From: Dyadobacter arcticus
GTDB lineage: Bacteria; Bacteroidota; Bacteroidia; Cytophagales; Spirosomataceae
NCBI RefSeq assembly: GCF_011762185.1
Contig: NZ_JAASQJ010000008.1
Location: forward strand, 1 to 40,714
Direction: 5' to 3'
DNA: 40,714 nucleotides
The notes under the pieces are model-generated. The model saw only the letters and a list, made by a program, of their open reading frames with translations, was not told the origin of the DNA and made no database searches. Both the position numbers and the translations under genes were made by a program. This document shows positions 15,131 to 23,083 of this stretch, piece by piece (within the stretch, counting starts at the first letter, position 1; each line of letters starts with the position of its first letter).

Positions 15131-15892
15131 ATGATTGACTACGCAAATGAATTTGAAGGGAAAAAAGTGCTTATAACAGGCGGTTCGCGCGGAATTGGAG
15201 CTGCCACTGCCCAGCGCTTACTGGACGGAGGTGCTACCGTAGCAGTTTCTGCACGCTCGCGCCACGAGCAGACTCCGACCAATGCAAGCTTTATTCAGGG
15301 TGACGTGAGCACGCTGGCTGGCGCAACTGCCGTTGCAGAAGAAGCCTTGGAAACCCTTGGCGGGCTAGATATTCTTGTCAATAACGTGGGAGCGACTACG
15401 CCTATACTTCCTGGAATTGAGTCCATATCAGACGAAGAGTGGATTGAGTCCCTATTGATCAACTTTATGAGTGCTGTACGGGTAACAAAACCTTTATTAC
15501 CTGCTCTTCGTCGAAGCCGCTCGGGGGCTATTGTAAATATATCAGCAGGCGGCCTGCTTCCTTTTCATGGTTTCCTTGCCCATTATGGAGCAGCAAAAGC
15601 AGCCCTCGACAGCTACACCGGGTCTTCGGCCGGGGAACTTGCACCAGCCGGTGTACGGGTAAACTTAGTTACTCCAGGTGCGATCGCAACCGAAGGGGGA
15701 GATGATGGACGCAAGCTGCTAGCCACCGGAATGGGCATCACAGTTGAACAACTATTTGGAGGAATCCCACTGCGCAGAATTGGTACAGCCCAGGAAATAG
15801 CTGAAACAATTGCTTTTCTCGTTTCAGACCGCGCTTCCTATATTACCGGACACGACCATTTTGTTACCGGTGGTTTTGGTGATCTGGCTTAA
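15131..15892 (+). CDS. SDR-family NAD(P)-dependent oxidoreductase
   Basis: A 253-residue classical short-chain dehydrogenase with a Rossmann fold. The cofactor motif GGSRGIG is near residues 17-23 and NNVG (NNAG-type) near 88. The catalytic Ser is in IVNISAGG, and Tyr-x-x-x-Lys in HYGAAKAAL. The C-terminus DRASYITGHDHFVTGGFG is the family's usual closing segment. The substrate is unknown. It is followed after 42 bp by an ABM-type monooxygenase gene. Base composition is richer in GC than the Crp/Fnr gene upstream, hinting at separate origins. Confidence 0.92.
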   Translation: MIDYANEFEGKKVLITGGSRGIGAATAQRLLDGGATVAVSARSRHEQTPTNASFIQGDVSTLAGATAVAEEALETLGGLDILVNNVGATTPILPGIESISDEEWIESLLINFMSAVRVTKPLLPALRRSRSGAIVNISAGGLLPFHGFLAHYGAAKAALDSYTGSSAGELAPAGVRVNLVTPGAIATEGGDDGRKLLATGMGITVEQLFGGIPLRRIGTAQEIAETIAFLVSDRASYITGHDHFVTGGFGDLA

Positions 15893-15934
15893 CTGGCGGC
15901 ACTGATGAGTTCCTAACATTGATTCACTTAGATT

Positions 15935-16231
15935 ATGATAAATAAACAGCTGAATGTTATTGTGCGATTTGAGTTAAAAGAGGAAGAACTTGAAACACTG
16001 GTTTCCCAGATCCGCGATTTCTTCGAGAAAGAAGTAAGCCGCTTTCCAGGTTTCATTTCAGCCAAAATTCACCAAAATCAGGAAAGGACGGTTTTAATCA
16101 ATTATGCCACTTGGGACTCTTCTGAGAGTTTTCAAAAGTTTGTGATGGAGCTGGCAAGTGTTTCCCCCATTGCTAAAAAGATTCAAGCTTTTAATCCAAA
16201 ACAGGATATGGTTTTTGAAATCTTATTGTAA
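15935..16231 (+). CDS. Antibiotic biosynthesis monooxygenase (ABM) domain protein
   Basis: A 98-residue single ABM domain (dimeric alpha-beta barrel). Typical parts are LNVIVRFELKEEELETLVSQ, RFPGFISAKIHQNQERTVLI and NYATWDSSESFQKFV. Members include quinol monooxygenases such as YgiN and heme-degrading enzymes. Which reaction this one performs cannot be read from sequence. It is probably cotranscribed with the SDR gene. Confidence 0.82.
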   Translation: MINKQLNVIVRFELKEEELETLVSQIRDFFEKEVSRFPGFISAKIHQNQERTVLINYATWDSSESFQKFVMELASVSPIAKKIQAFNPKQDMVFEILL

Positions 16232-16337
16232 GCGTTGATACAATTTAAGACGGGATGAGACAAATGTTTCGTCCTGTCTTATGAATTGACTCAAAAGCCT
16301 TATTCCTGAGTCACTTGTCCTTTACACGTTAGGCAGT

Positions 16338-16421
16338 TCTCATAAAATCTTCGAACGTGAGACACTTGTCCCCTTCCCTTCCTGGTTTAAAAAGTCGCAC
16401 CGATCGGACGTTTTATGAGAC
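16338..16421 (+). repeat. Dispersed inverted-end repeat, copy D (best preserved)
   Basis: The 84-bp unit begins TCTCATAAAATCTTCGAACG and ends CGGACGTTTTATGAGAC, so its outermost ~10 bases (TCTCATAAAA/TTTTATGAGA) are perfect inverted repeats. It lies in the 341-bp gap between convergent genes (16231 and 16573), which otherwise holds nothing I recognise. Confidence 0.75.
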
Positions 16422-16572
16422 AGAAAAAGTAGAAGCCTGGGGAACTGACTTTTCCAAATTCCCTAACATATATGTGAGGATTGTTTTGCCAATCACCTGT
16501 GGCAAGGAAACAGTCTGTTAAACCGGGCAGCTGCGCCTTCTGCTTGATTGTATCAGCACGGCGTTGCTGGCT

Positions 16573-17913
16573 TTAATTTCCAATTTTGTCAACCGGCGTT
16601 TCCCGTCCATCGCGCCAATGCATTTTTAACCCAGACGTTTTATCATCGGGACCCTTTATGAATTGGAAATGAACCTGTTCATTGAGCGTAAACCAATCTT
16701 GCATAATTGGATTAAGGGAGGTAATTTCATTGCCCCGGCCCGTGTTTTTACACCATAGCTTACTATTTTTCACATAGACCAACAAGCCATCATAATTACC
16801 CGAAAATTTAGCTAATGCACTCGCGGCAACAACAAATTGCTGCTGGCGGGCTTTCAGCTCGTGGACGGCCCATTGCAGCTTTCTTTTCTGAATGTCACTT
16901 GACGTTTGTTTCATCGCCGTGGTTAAGATCAGCTCCTGGGCTTTTTCCAATGCACCGCCGGACTGCGTAGGAATATTAGGTAATACACCGATGCCCTCCC
17001 AATTGGTTTTGGAATACGGGTTGATGGACTGTGCGAAGGGTAGATTAATCAAAAAACCCTGGCCGAGTTGAAATGGCCTTGCCGGATGCGCTCCACCTCC
17101 TGTAGTATCACCTACGATCAGCGCTCGTTTGGCTTGCTGCATACTGTAACTGAAGTCTTCGGCCGCCGAAAAGGTGCTGTGGCTGGTCAGGATATAAACC
17201 GGCATGGATAAGTACAAGCCATCTGCCTTGGCCGGATCCGCCCAATATACAAATGTAGAATCCCTGACCCGGTTTTCGATGGTCGTAAAAGGCGTTCGAG
17301 CAGAAAAGAAATAGCTGCCCAGTTGGCTCACCATGTCCGGACTACCCCCTCCATTGTAACGCATATCAATAATCAGTGCCCGTGTCTGGGAAAGGAAACG
17401 TAAGGCCGAGACAAAAGATGGCCGTGCCCGTTCGGTAAATGAGGTAAAGCTGTAAACCGGCACATAACCAATGTTACCGTCCAGAATTTCTACTTTATTC
17501 AAACCGAAATTTTCGTCCACTGCATCGATCAGAGCGAGTGAGTCCTCGATTCTTCTCCTGTTCGGATCAATCTCCGTTAACTCCTTGGCAAAATCCGGAT
17601 CATAGCGCACGAACATATGACCGTCCGCGTACACTGATTGCAGATCCTGGCCCAATTGAGCGGCTAGCTTGTTTGGATTTGTGATTGTATCGTACCGGCC
17701 CTGTTTGAATTTTGTCTGCAATTGTTTGCCCATCAAGGCTGCTTTATCAGGGAAAATATAAAACCTAGTTAAAGCACGCTCCACACTATCAATAAGTTTT
17801 TTAGTGAGAGGCTGACTCATTAACGGAGGATCAGTGGAACGCTGGGCAAGACCTGATGTGCTTACGCATAGTAAGGAAATAATTAGCCATAGAGCCACTC
17901 GAATAAGTGTCAT
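16573..17913 (-). CDS. S41-family (C-terminal processing-like) peptidase, secreted
   Basis: A 446-residue protein. The N-terminus (TLIRVALWLIISLLCVSTSG, then LAQRS) is a signal peptide with cleavage after LA. The tail-specific-protease core spans about residues 120-330. RALIIDMRYNGGGSPDMVS is the substrate-binding strand and SHSTFSAAEDFSYSM contains the nucleophilic Ser, followed by VGDTTGGGAHP. No PDZ domain is obvious. The C-terminal ~100 residues look like a beta-rich domain of unknown role. It stands alone, so its substrate and partner genes are unclear. Confidence 0.88.
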   Translation of the reverse strand: MTLIRVALWLIISLLCVSTSGLAQRSTDPPLMSQPLTKKLIDSVERALTRFYIFPDKAALMGKQLQTKFKQGRYDTITNPNKLAAQLGQDLQSVYADGHMFVRYDPDFAKELTEIDPNRRRIEDSLALIDAVDENFGLNKVEILDGNIGYVPVYSFTSFTERARPSFVSALRFLSQTRALIIDMRYNGGGSPDMVSQLGSYFFSARTPFTTIENRVRDSTFVYWADPAKADGLYLSMPVYILTSHSTFSAAEDFSYSMQQAKRALIVGDTTGGGAHPARPFQLGQGFLINLPFAQSINPYSKTNWEGIGVLPNIPTQSGGALEKAQELILTTAMKQTSSDIQKRKLQWAVHELKARQQQFVVAASALAKFSGNYDGLLVYVKNSKLWCKNTGRGNEITSLNPIMQDWFTLNEQVHFQFIKGPDDKTSGLKMHWRDGRETPVDKIGN

Positions 17914-18220
17914 AACAGATTATTAGTATAGGTTGAACAATGCTATTTGGGAAGATCGGTCAGAGCATTTTGCTCCAACTTATTGCAGGACAATCAATCG
18001 ATTATCCACATAGCCATTAGGGATTGTTCAAATCTAATACCACAATTTAAAACCCGTTTATTTGCACTCAGAAGGATGTGTGCTGAAATTTCTTGTTCAA
18101 TTTCGGACATTTGAAACAATGATCGCCCACAACTACAAAGTGGGATGAATGATTGTGCAACTTCTATAGTTACAAAGTGCGACTAAGATCAAAGACTTGT
18201 TATCAAAACCATAGAATAAT
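17914..18220. other. Intergenic stretch without gene
   Basis: No reading frame of interest. It lies between divergent genes (S41 peptidase and the YCII operon), so it should hold the peptidase promoter; I could not place one with confidence. Confidence 0.4.
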
Positions 18221-18309
18221 TGTCTCATGAAACCCTCGAACGTTAGACAGGCAGGTTTAACCGCTGTCGGTGCATCATCGCCACAGATACCCGACGTTGT
18301 ATGAAGATG
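18221..18309 (+). repeat. Dispersed inverted-end repeat, copy E
   Basis: The left end TGTCTCATGAAACCCTCGAA, followed by CGTTAGACAG, matches copies C and D. The right end ACCCGACGTTGTATGAAGA is a diverged form of CGGACGTTTTATGAGAC. The middle is unlike copy D, as expected when only the ends are under selection. Confidence 0.65.
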
Positions 18310-18481
18310 AAACGCAGTTAATACTTAACAATATGGAGATTTACTTATGCAGGCCCCGAACTAATACATTTCGAGATTAGCGGACCGCTCTTGAAGCAAA
18401 AGTTATTCTTCATTCGACCATTACCTGCTTTTAGACATACAGTGAGCTGCGTCACATCTATGTCAAAAAAATTATAAATCT

Positions 18482-18508
18482 TGTCCCCGTTCTGAATTGC
18501 CGATCGTC
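18482..18508 (+). promoter_or_regulatory. Candidate ECF-type promoter of the YCII operon
   Basis: TGTCCC (18482-18487), 17 bp, then CGTC (18505-18508), 33 bp before the ATG at 18541. From memory, ECF42 promoters in Streptomyces have TGTCGA and CG(A/T)C boxes. The spacing and the -10 box agree and the -35 box matches in its first four bases. Autoregulation by the sigma factor at 19437 is inferred. Confidence 0.42.
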
Positions 18509-18540
18509 ATAGAGGCATAAACAACAAAATCTTATCAAAA

Positions 18541-18897
18541 ATGAAAGAATTCGCATTAATCTTCCGAAACAGCCTCAACCCAGCAGTACAGCCTTCACCC
18601 GAACAGATGCAGCAGGTGTTGACCGAATGGATGAATTGGTTGGGTGGCATAGCTGCACAGAACAAGCTGGTAGATCGGGGCAACCGGCTCTCGATATCTC
18701 AAAGCAAAACCGTCAGACCTGATAATGTAGTGACGGATGGACCTTATACCGAACTAAAAGAGTTTATCAATGGGTATTCGATTATAAAAGCGACCGACCT
18801 CGATGAGGCTGTCGCAATGGCAAAAGGATGCCCAGCATTAACAATCGGTGGCAACGTCGAAGTAAGAGCCCTAGTGGCGTCCGAGGATACCAATTAA
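18541..18897 (+). CDS. YCII-related (DGPF-type) protein
   Basis: A 118-residue YCII/DGPF-domain protein. The defining segment is VVTDGPYTELKEFINGYSII (DGPF in its DGPY form). A preceding QMQQVLTEWMNWLGGIAAQNKL helix and a closing CPALTIGGNVEVRAL strand complete the fold. The enzymatic function of the family is not settled. Genes of this type are characteristically found next to ECF42 sigma factors, as here (19437). Confidence 0.9.
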   Translation: MKEFALIFRNSLNPAVQPSPEQMQQVLTEWMNWLGGIAAQNKLVDRGNRLSISQSKTVRPDNVVTDGPYTELKEFINGYSIIKATDLDEAVAMAKGCPALTIGGNVEVRALVASEDTN

Positions 18898-18924
18898 ATC
18901 TAAAAGCGTACTTAACTGCTTCAA

Positions 18925-19428
18925 GTGAAAAAGCTATTCATTTATACACTGGCACTTGGTTTATTGCATGCGGGCAACAGTTTTGGCCAGACCATAGGTG
19001 CAAATTCAAAAGTTGAAAAGGGTGGTGATGAGAGATCCCTTGAAATCATCAACAAATTTCTCCACATCATTTTTATAGAGAACAATAAGGGCGCGGGTCT
19101 TTCAGATCTTCTTGACCGTGATTTTGTTTTTGATAACCCGTTCTCAACAGCAAGGGGAGCAAATGACTTCATAACGAAGGTGCAAATGTTCATCAGTACA
19201 AAGAAGACATATAAGATCGAGCGCCAGTTTGTTAATGGTGATGCTGTCTGCTCAGTTTACTCGTTTGATGTAGTGACAACAAGTGCTTCCACCGAAAATT
19301 TTGAGGTTACCGCCTATGCCGAGTTACGTAATGGGAAAATTGTAAAAGAAAGAGAGTATTTTTCTGATCCTTTGAGATTTGCCAAAGCGATGGGTTTCCT
19401 TGATAACTACTTAAAAGCATATCAGTAA
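18925..19428 (+). CDS. Secreted NTF2-like (SnoaL-type) protein
   Basis: A 167-residue protein from a GTG start. The first ~22 residues (KKLFIYTLALGLLHAGNSFG, then Q) form a signal peptide, so it should be periplasmic. The remainder has the NTF2-like pattern: an N-terminal helix, LLDRDFVFDNPFSTARGAND, INKF- and AYAELRNGKIVKEREYFSDP-type strands typical of SnoaL-like polyketide-cyclase-fold proteins. It lies between the DGPF-type gene and the sigma factor, with 27-bp and 8-bp gaps, so the three form an operon. Confidence 0.8.
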   Translation: MKKLFIYTLALGLLHAGNSFGQTIGANSKVEKGGDERSLEIINKFLHIIFIENNKGAGLSDLLDRDFVFDNPFSTARGANDFITKVQMFISTKKTYKIERQFVNGDAVCSVYSFDVVTTSASTENFEVTAYAELRNGKIVKEREYFSDPLRFAKAMGFLDNYLKAYQ

Positions 19429-19436
19429 GAAATGGG

Positions 19437-20684
19437 ATGGACGAAAGCGTGAGCCACAATTTGTTGCCACATTTATTTAGATTGGAATATACCAAGCTGA
19501 CGGCGGTAATATGTCGTCAGTTTGGTTTTAAGTACATTGAAATCGCCGAAGACATTGCAAGCGATACCTTCCTGAAAGCCTACGAAACTTGGATGATCAA
19601 TGGGATACCAGAGAACCCTACCGCGTGGCTTTATGTTGTGGCTAAAAATAAAACCAAAGATCACTTTAAGCGCTTAGCAATTTTCGAAAATCAGGTCCAA
19701 GACATAGTTATGTCTGATGAATCTGTCGCACAGGAAGAACTGGCGCTTGATGAGAAGACAATCTCTGATAGTCAACTGGCGATGATTTTTTCTGTCTGTA
19801 ACCCAGCTAATTCAACCGAAGGACAAATTTGTTTGGCCCTTCAGGTCCTGTGCGGTTTCAGTGTTGAAGAGATAGCCAATGCTTTTCTTACAAAACAAGA
19901 GACTATAAAAAAACGATTGCTCCGAGCAAGAGCGAGTCTGCGAACCGATAATTTTCGGATTGAGCCATTGAATAAAGATGAAGTCACATCCCGGTTAGAT
20001 ACAGTATTAAAGACTTTATACCTGCTGTTCAACGAAGGTTATTTTTCGAAAAACAAAAGTCAGTTCATCCGGGAGGAGCTTTGCTCAGAAGCCATCAGGC
20101 TCACGTTGATCTTAGCTGAAAACCCGGACACCAATCTGCCCCAAACAAATGCACTACTTTCTTTAATGTGTTTTCAAAGTTCGAGACTGGAAGCGCGGGT
20201 GGACAAAGATGGAGCAGCTGTGTTGTTTGATGAACAAAACAAAGACTTATGGGACAAAGCATTGACCGAAAAAGGGAATTATTACCTGGTCAACGCATTC
20301 AAAGGAGGTCATATTTCCAAGTATCATTTGGAAGCCAGCATCGCCTATTGGCACACCACACCGAATGATGAGAACAAGTGGAAATATATCCTTCAGCTCT
20401 ACAATGAGCTTATATTAATCGAGTATTCTCCCGTGACAGCGTTAAACAGGGCCTTTGCATACGCAAAGGTTTACGGTCACGATAAAGCAATTCGGGAAGT
20501 TGAAAAACTGAGTTTAATAGATAATGGTTTTTATCACGGGCTGTTGGGCTACTTGTACGCCAGTATAGACATCGAAATAGCGCTCAATCACTACAAGCAG
20601 GCTGTTGCCTTGACTAAATCAAAAACCGACAAACAAGTGTTGCAAAGGAAAATCGAACGACTAAGATTTAGAAATGACGTCTGA
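19437..20684 (+). CDS. ECF42-type RNA polymerase sigma factor with C-terminal extension
   Basis: A 415-residue sigma factor, about twice the usual ECF length. Sigma region 2 lies at about residues 10-80 (EDIASDTFLKAYETW) and region 4 at about 115-170 (FSVEEIANAFLTKQETIKKRLLRA). The long C-terminal part (about 180-415) is helical with TPR-like repeats (YSPVTALNRAFAYAKVYGHD). This matches the ECF42 group, in which the extension is needed for activity and replaces a conventional anti-sigma factor. Its partner genes in other genomes are DGPF/YCII proteins, as seen just upstream. Confidence 0.9.
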   Translation: MDESVSHNLLPHLFRLEYTKLTAVICRQFGFKYIEIAEDIASDTFLKAYETWMINGIPENPTAWLYVVAKNKTKDHFKRLAIFENQVQDIVMSDESVAQEELALDEKTISDSQLAMIFSVCNPANSTEGQICLALQVLCGFSVEEIANAFLTKQETIKKRLLRARASLRTDNFRIEPLNKDEVTSRLDTVLKTLYLLFNEGYFSKNKSQFIREELCSEAIRLTLILAENPDTNLPQTNALLSLMCFQSSRLEARVDKDGAAVLFDEQNKDLWDKALTEKGNYYLVNAFKGGHISKYHLEASIAYWHTTPNDENKWKYILQLYNELILIEYSPVTALNRAFAYAKVYGHDKAIREVEKLSLIDNGFYHGLLGYLYASIDIEIALNHYKQAVALTKSKTDKQVLQRKIERLRFRNDV

Positions 20685-20810
20685 GGATACCGGCCCCGCT
20701 CTAGAAGGGAAGAAAAATTGGAGGCGCTGAGAGTACATAAAAACCACCGTATTTTTTTGAAGACGATTCGGAAATATTACCAAACCTACCTCATATCCAA
20801 AGATAATATT

Positions 20811-20834
20811 TTGGTTCTCTTATTCGAGAACCAA
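20811..20834. promoter_or_regulatory. Operator-like inverted repeat upstream of GbsR gene
   Basis: TTGGTTCTC (20811-20819) and GAGAACCAA (20826-20834) form perfect 9-bp arms around a 6-bp spacer. It lies 39 bp before the regulator start at 20874. The same architecture recurs at 21351-21370. Confidence 0.65.
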
Positions 20835-20873
20835 TTTAAAATGATTAGCTTTGGATTCAAGAATTAACTTAGG

Positions 20874-21338
20874 TTGGAAAATCACAGAAGTAAAATAGAA
20901 GATTATGGGGTTGTCATGGAAGGCATGGGATTAAGTCCTGTAGCAGCCCGTGTATTTGTGTATTTGTTATTTAGTCAACAAGATCAGGCTACGTTTGAAG
21001 ATATGGTTAGCTATTTTAAAGTAAGTAAAAGTGCTATTTCGAACGCGTTAAAGTTCTTGTTGGCAGTTAATATGATTGAGTCAAAAACAGTTGGCGGGCA
21101 GCGCAAACGCTATTTTCACATCAATTTTAAGAAAATGCTCGATCAGCAGGAGATGACTTCTAGATTCAAAAACTATTGCCTTATGCTTGATGACATCCGC
21201 GCCAGCAGGGGCCTTGAAGACGAGTTTGCCCAAGAATTGAACAATGTTTCTAGCTTGTACAAAATGATGATTGTTGAATTTCCGATTATCCTTGAACGAT
21301 GGAGACAAATTAAAATGCACAACAACAAAGCAGTTTAA
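20874..21338 (+). CDS. GbsR/MarR-family transcriptional regulator
   Basis: A 154-residue winged-helix DNA-binding protein. The wHTH (about residues 20-85) includes LSPVAARVFVYLLFSQQDQA, FEDMVSYFKVSKSAISNALK and a wing VGGQRKRYFHINF. The C-terminal helices serve dimerization. The start is a TTG at 20874; an in-frame stop 9 bases upstream leaves no earlier choice, so a TTG (or a later ATG at residue 15) is used. It is probably a repressor of itself and of the glycosyltransferase at 21413, since both have matching inverted repeats in front of them. Confidence 0.87.
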   Translation: MENHRSKIEDYGVVMEGMGLSPVAARVFVYLLFSQQDQATFEDMVSYFKVSKSAISNALKFLLAVNMIESKTVGGQRKRYFHINFKKMLDQQEMTSRFKNYCLMLDDIRASRGLEDEFAQELNNVSSLYKMMIVEFPIILERWRQIKMHNNKAV

Positions 21339-21350
21339 ATTTACCTAACT

Positions 21351-21370
21351 AGTTCTTTTTATCAAGAACT
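21351..21370. promoter_or_regulatory. Operator-like inverted repeat upstream of glycosyltransferase
   Basis: AGTTCTT and AAGAACT arms around the 6-bp spacer TTTATC. With the repeat at 20811-20834 (GGTTCTC, 6 bp, GAGAACC) it defines a shared pattern RGTTCTY-N6-RAGAACY. It lies 43 bp before the ATG at 21413. Confidence 0.65.
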
Positions 21371-21412
21371 AAAAAAACCAATTCACTTTATTTAAATTTA
21401 AATTGATCACTC

Positions 21413-22648
21413 ATGAAAATTGCCTTGTTGACCTTAGGAACTCGTGGTGATGTTCAGCCTTATGCCGTATTGGGAGAAGCTCTTCAACGGCGGGGACACC
21501 AGGTGGTATTATCAACTGCCAGAAATTTTGAATCATTGGCCAGATCGTACAAATTGGACTTTGTGCCGGTCGATGCTGATTTTCAAGCCCTCCTCGACTC
21601 TGAGGAAGGGAAGCAAATGATGAGAAATCCGATTCTTGCACAAAGAAACTTTGGTCGTTGGGTGCATCCCATGATCCAGAGTGCGCTGGACACTTTTTAT
21701 AAAGTTTCCCTACAGAGTGATAAGATTTTATTCCATGGCAAAACCCTTGCTGGATTCTTTGCGGATCAGTTTCCAAACAAAATGATCCGTGCAAACGTCA
21801 TTCCTGCTTTTGAGCCGACAGCAGAATTCGTTAATCCTGTTTTGAGCGGTGTTGGCCTACCGTCGATGCTCAATAAATTCAGCTATAAATTGACTGAATT
21901 TAGCTACCGGATGATGCATAAACCCGTCCTGAAATTTCGGCAGGAAAATGGGCTGTCTTCGCTAACAGAAGATTATAAAGAACTTCCATCTATTTATGGT
22001 GTAAGCCACCATTTGTTAAAAGAGCCTGGCGACTATCCTGCTAATAGCCATTTCACAGGATTCTGGTATGGTGAATCTCCTGCTACACTTAGCCCTGACG
22101 TGATGAAATTTCTACAAGAAGGTTCTCCGCCCTTGCTAGTGACCTTTGGCAGTATGCCATTGGCAACTAAGCTGAACATGCAGCAAGCAATGATTCAGCT
22201 CGCTGAAAAGCTAAACACACGCATAATCATAGTTAAAGGATGGGGGTTTGAAAATACAGGCGATTTAAAGGAATATAAATCCATTAAGATCATCGAGTCG
22301 GCTCCATATGAAAAATTACTCCCTCGTGTAAAAGCAGTGATTCACCACGGTGGAATTGGTACGATGGCGGAATGTCTTCGTGCAGGAAAACCATTTTTGA
22401 CTTGTCCGGTGCTTTACCCCATGGGGGACCAGCATTTTTGGGGACAATTAGCTTTTCAAAAAGGCTGCGCGCTTAAACCAATACCTTTAAAAAAATTAAC
22501 ACAGGACCAGTTGATTACTGCCGGATATGAACTGCTGACTAAACCAAATCTTTATAATAACAGCCGGCGGATGGCTGATTTGCTGCACACTGAGAATGGA
22601 ATTGATAATGCTATCGAACTGATTGAAAAGCCAATTCTCTCCACATAA
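21413..22648 (+). CDS. UGT/MGT-type glycosyltransferase (GT1 family)
   Basis: A 411-residue GT-B fold enzyme of the UDP-glycosyltransferase type. The N-terminus MKIALLTLGTRGDVQPYAVL and LGEALQRRGHQV match sterol/flavonoid UGTs and macrolide glycosyltransferases. The donor-binding segment is PLLVTFGSMP followed by KAVIHHGGIGTMAECLRAGK, PVLYPMGDQHFWGQLA. The N-terminal half binds the acceptor, which cannot be predicted. Transferring sugar to a toxic small molecule is one plausible role because a local MarR-type regulator and shared operators control it. Confidence 0.9.
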   Translation: MKIALLTLGTRGDVQPYAVLGEALQRRGHQVVLSTARNFESLARSYKLDFVPVDADFQALLDSEEGKQMMRNPILAQRNFGRWVHPMIQSALDTFYKVSLQSDKILFHGKTLAGFFADQFPNKMIRANVIPAFEPTAEFVNPVLSGVGLPSMLNKFSYKLTEFSYRMMHKPVLKFRQENGLSSLTEDYKELPSIYGVSHHLLKEPGDYPANSHFTGFWYGESPATLSPDVMKFLQEGSPPLLVTFGSMPLATKLNMQQAMIQLAEKLNTRIIIVKGWGFENTGDLKEYKSIKIIESAPYEKLLPRVKAVIHHGGIGTMAECLRAGKPFLTCPVLYPMGDQHFWGQLAFQKGCALKPIPLKKLTQDQLITAGYELLTKPNLYNNSRRMADLLHTENGIDNAIELIEKPILST

Positions 22649-22699
22649 CTCCCAGGTTTTATGGAGTGCGTTAAAGGAAGGAATATCAGAGTCGAAGCA

Positions 22700-22855
22700 A
22701 TGAATAGTGACGTCATTAATAGGCAAATGAATAAGCTACCTTGGACAAAATATGTGTTTAGCCTCTGGATAGTTGCGATCTTGGCTGCTATAACAGCAAA
22801 ATATATAACAAATAGCTTGTCCATATTGTTGCCATTGCAATCGGGTTATATCTGA
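22700..22855 (+). CDS. Possible small single-helix membrane protein
   Basis: About 51 residues from ATG at 22700, with one hydrophobic helix (YVFSLWIVAILAAITAKYI). The same frame is open back to an ATG at 22661, only 12 bp after the glycosyltransferase stop, so it could be cotranscribed. No family is recognised; it may be a chance frame. Confidence 0.3.
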   Translation: MNSDVINRQMNKLPWTKYVFSLWIVAILAAITAKYITNSLSILLPLQSGYI

Positions 22856-23083
22856 TTTCAATAAGAACCTTGGCCAAATTAAGAGGCTATCAGTGAATAA
22901 TTTAAGCCATTCCAGAATGTAAACAAATCATTGCTTTTCAGATTATCAATTGTTCTAACATTCTAAGTAAGACTCCCTAATCTTCACATCTGGGCATCTA
23001 GCTATTAATCTTCCTTACATTTATACATAATACTCGTTAGAGTGTTCTGATAAAAATCAACATTGTCTTCTCCATAGTTCTTT
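22856..23083. other. Convergent intergenic region
   Basis: AT-rich, no gene. It lies between the end of the glycosyltransferase unit and the end of the minus-strand AraC gene. No strong terminator hairpin was found. Confidence 0.4.

Noticed and set aside
21411..21794. 127-residue minus-strand reading frame
   Set aside because: Opposite the start of the glycosyltransferase gene; no family features.
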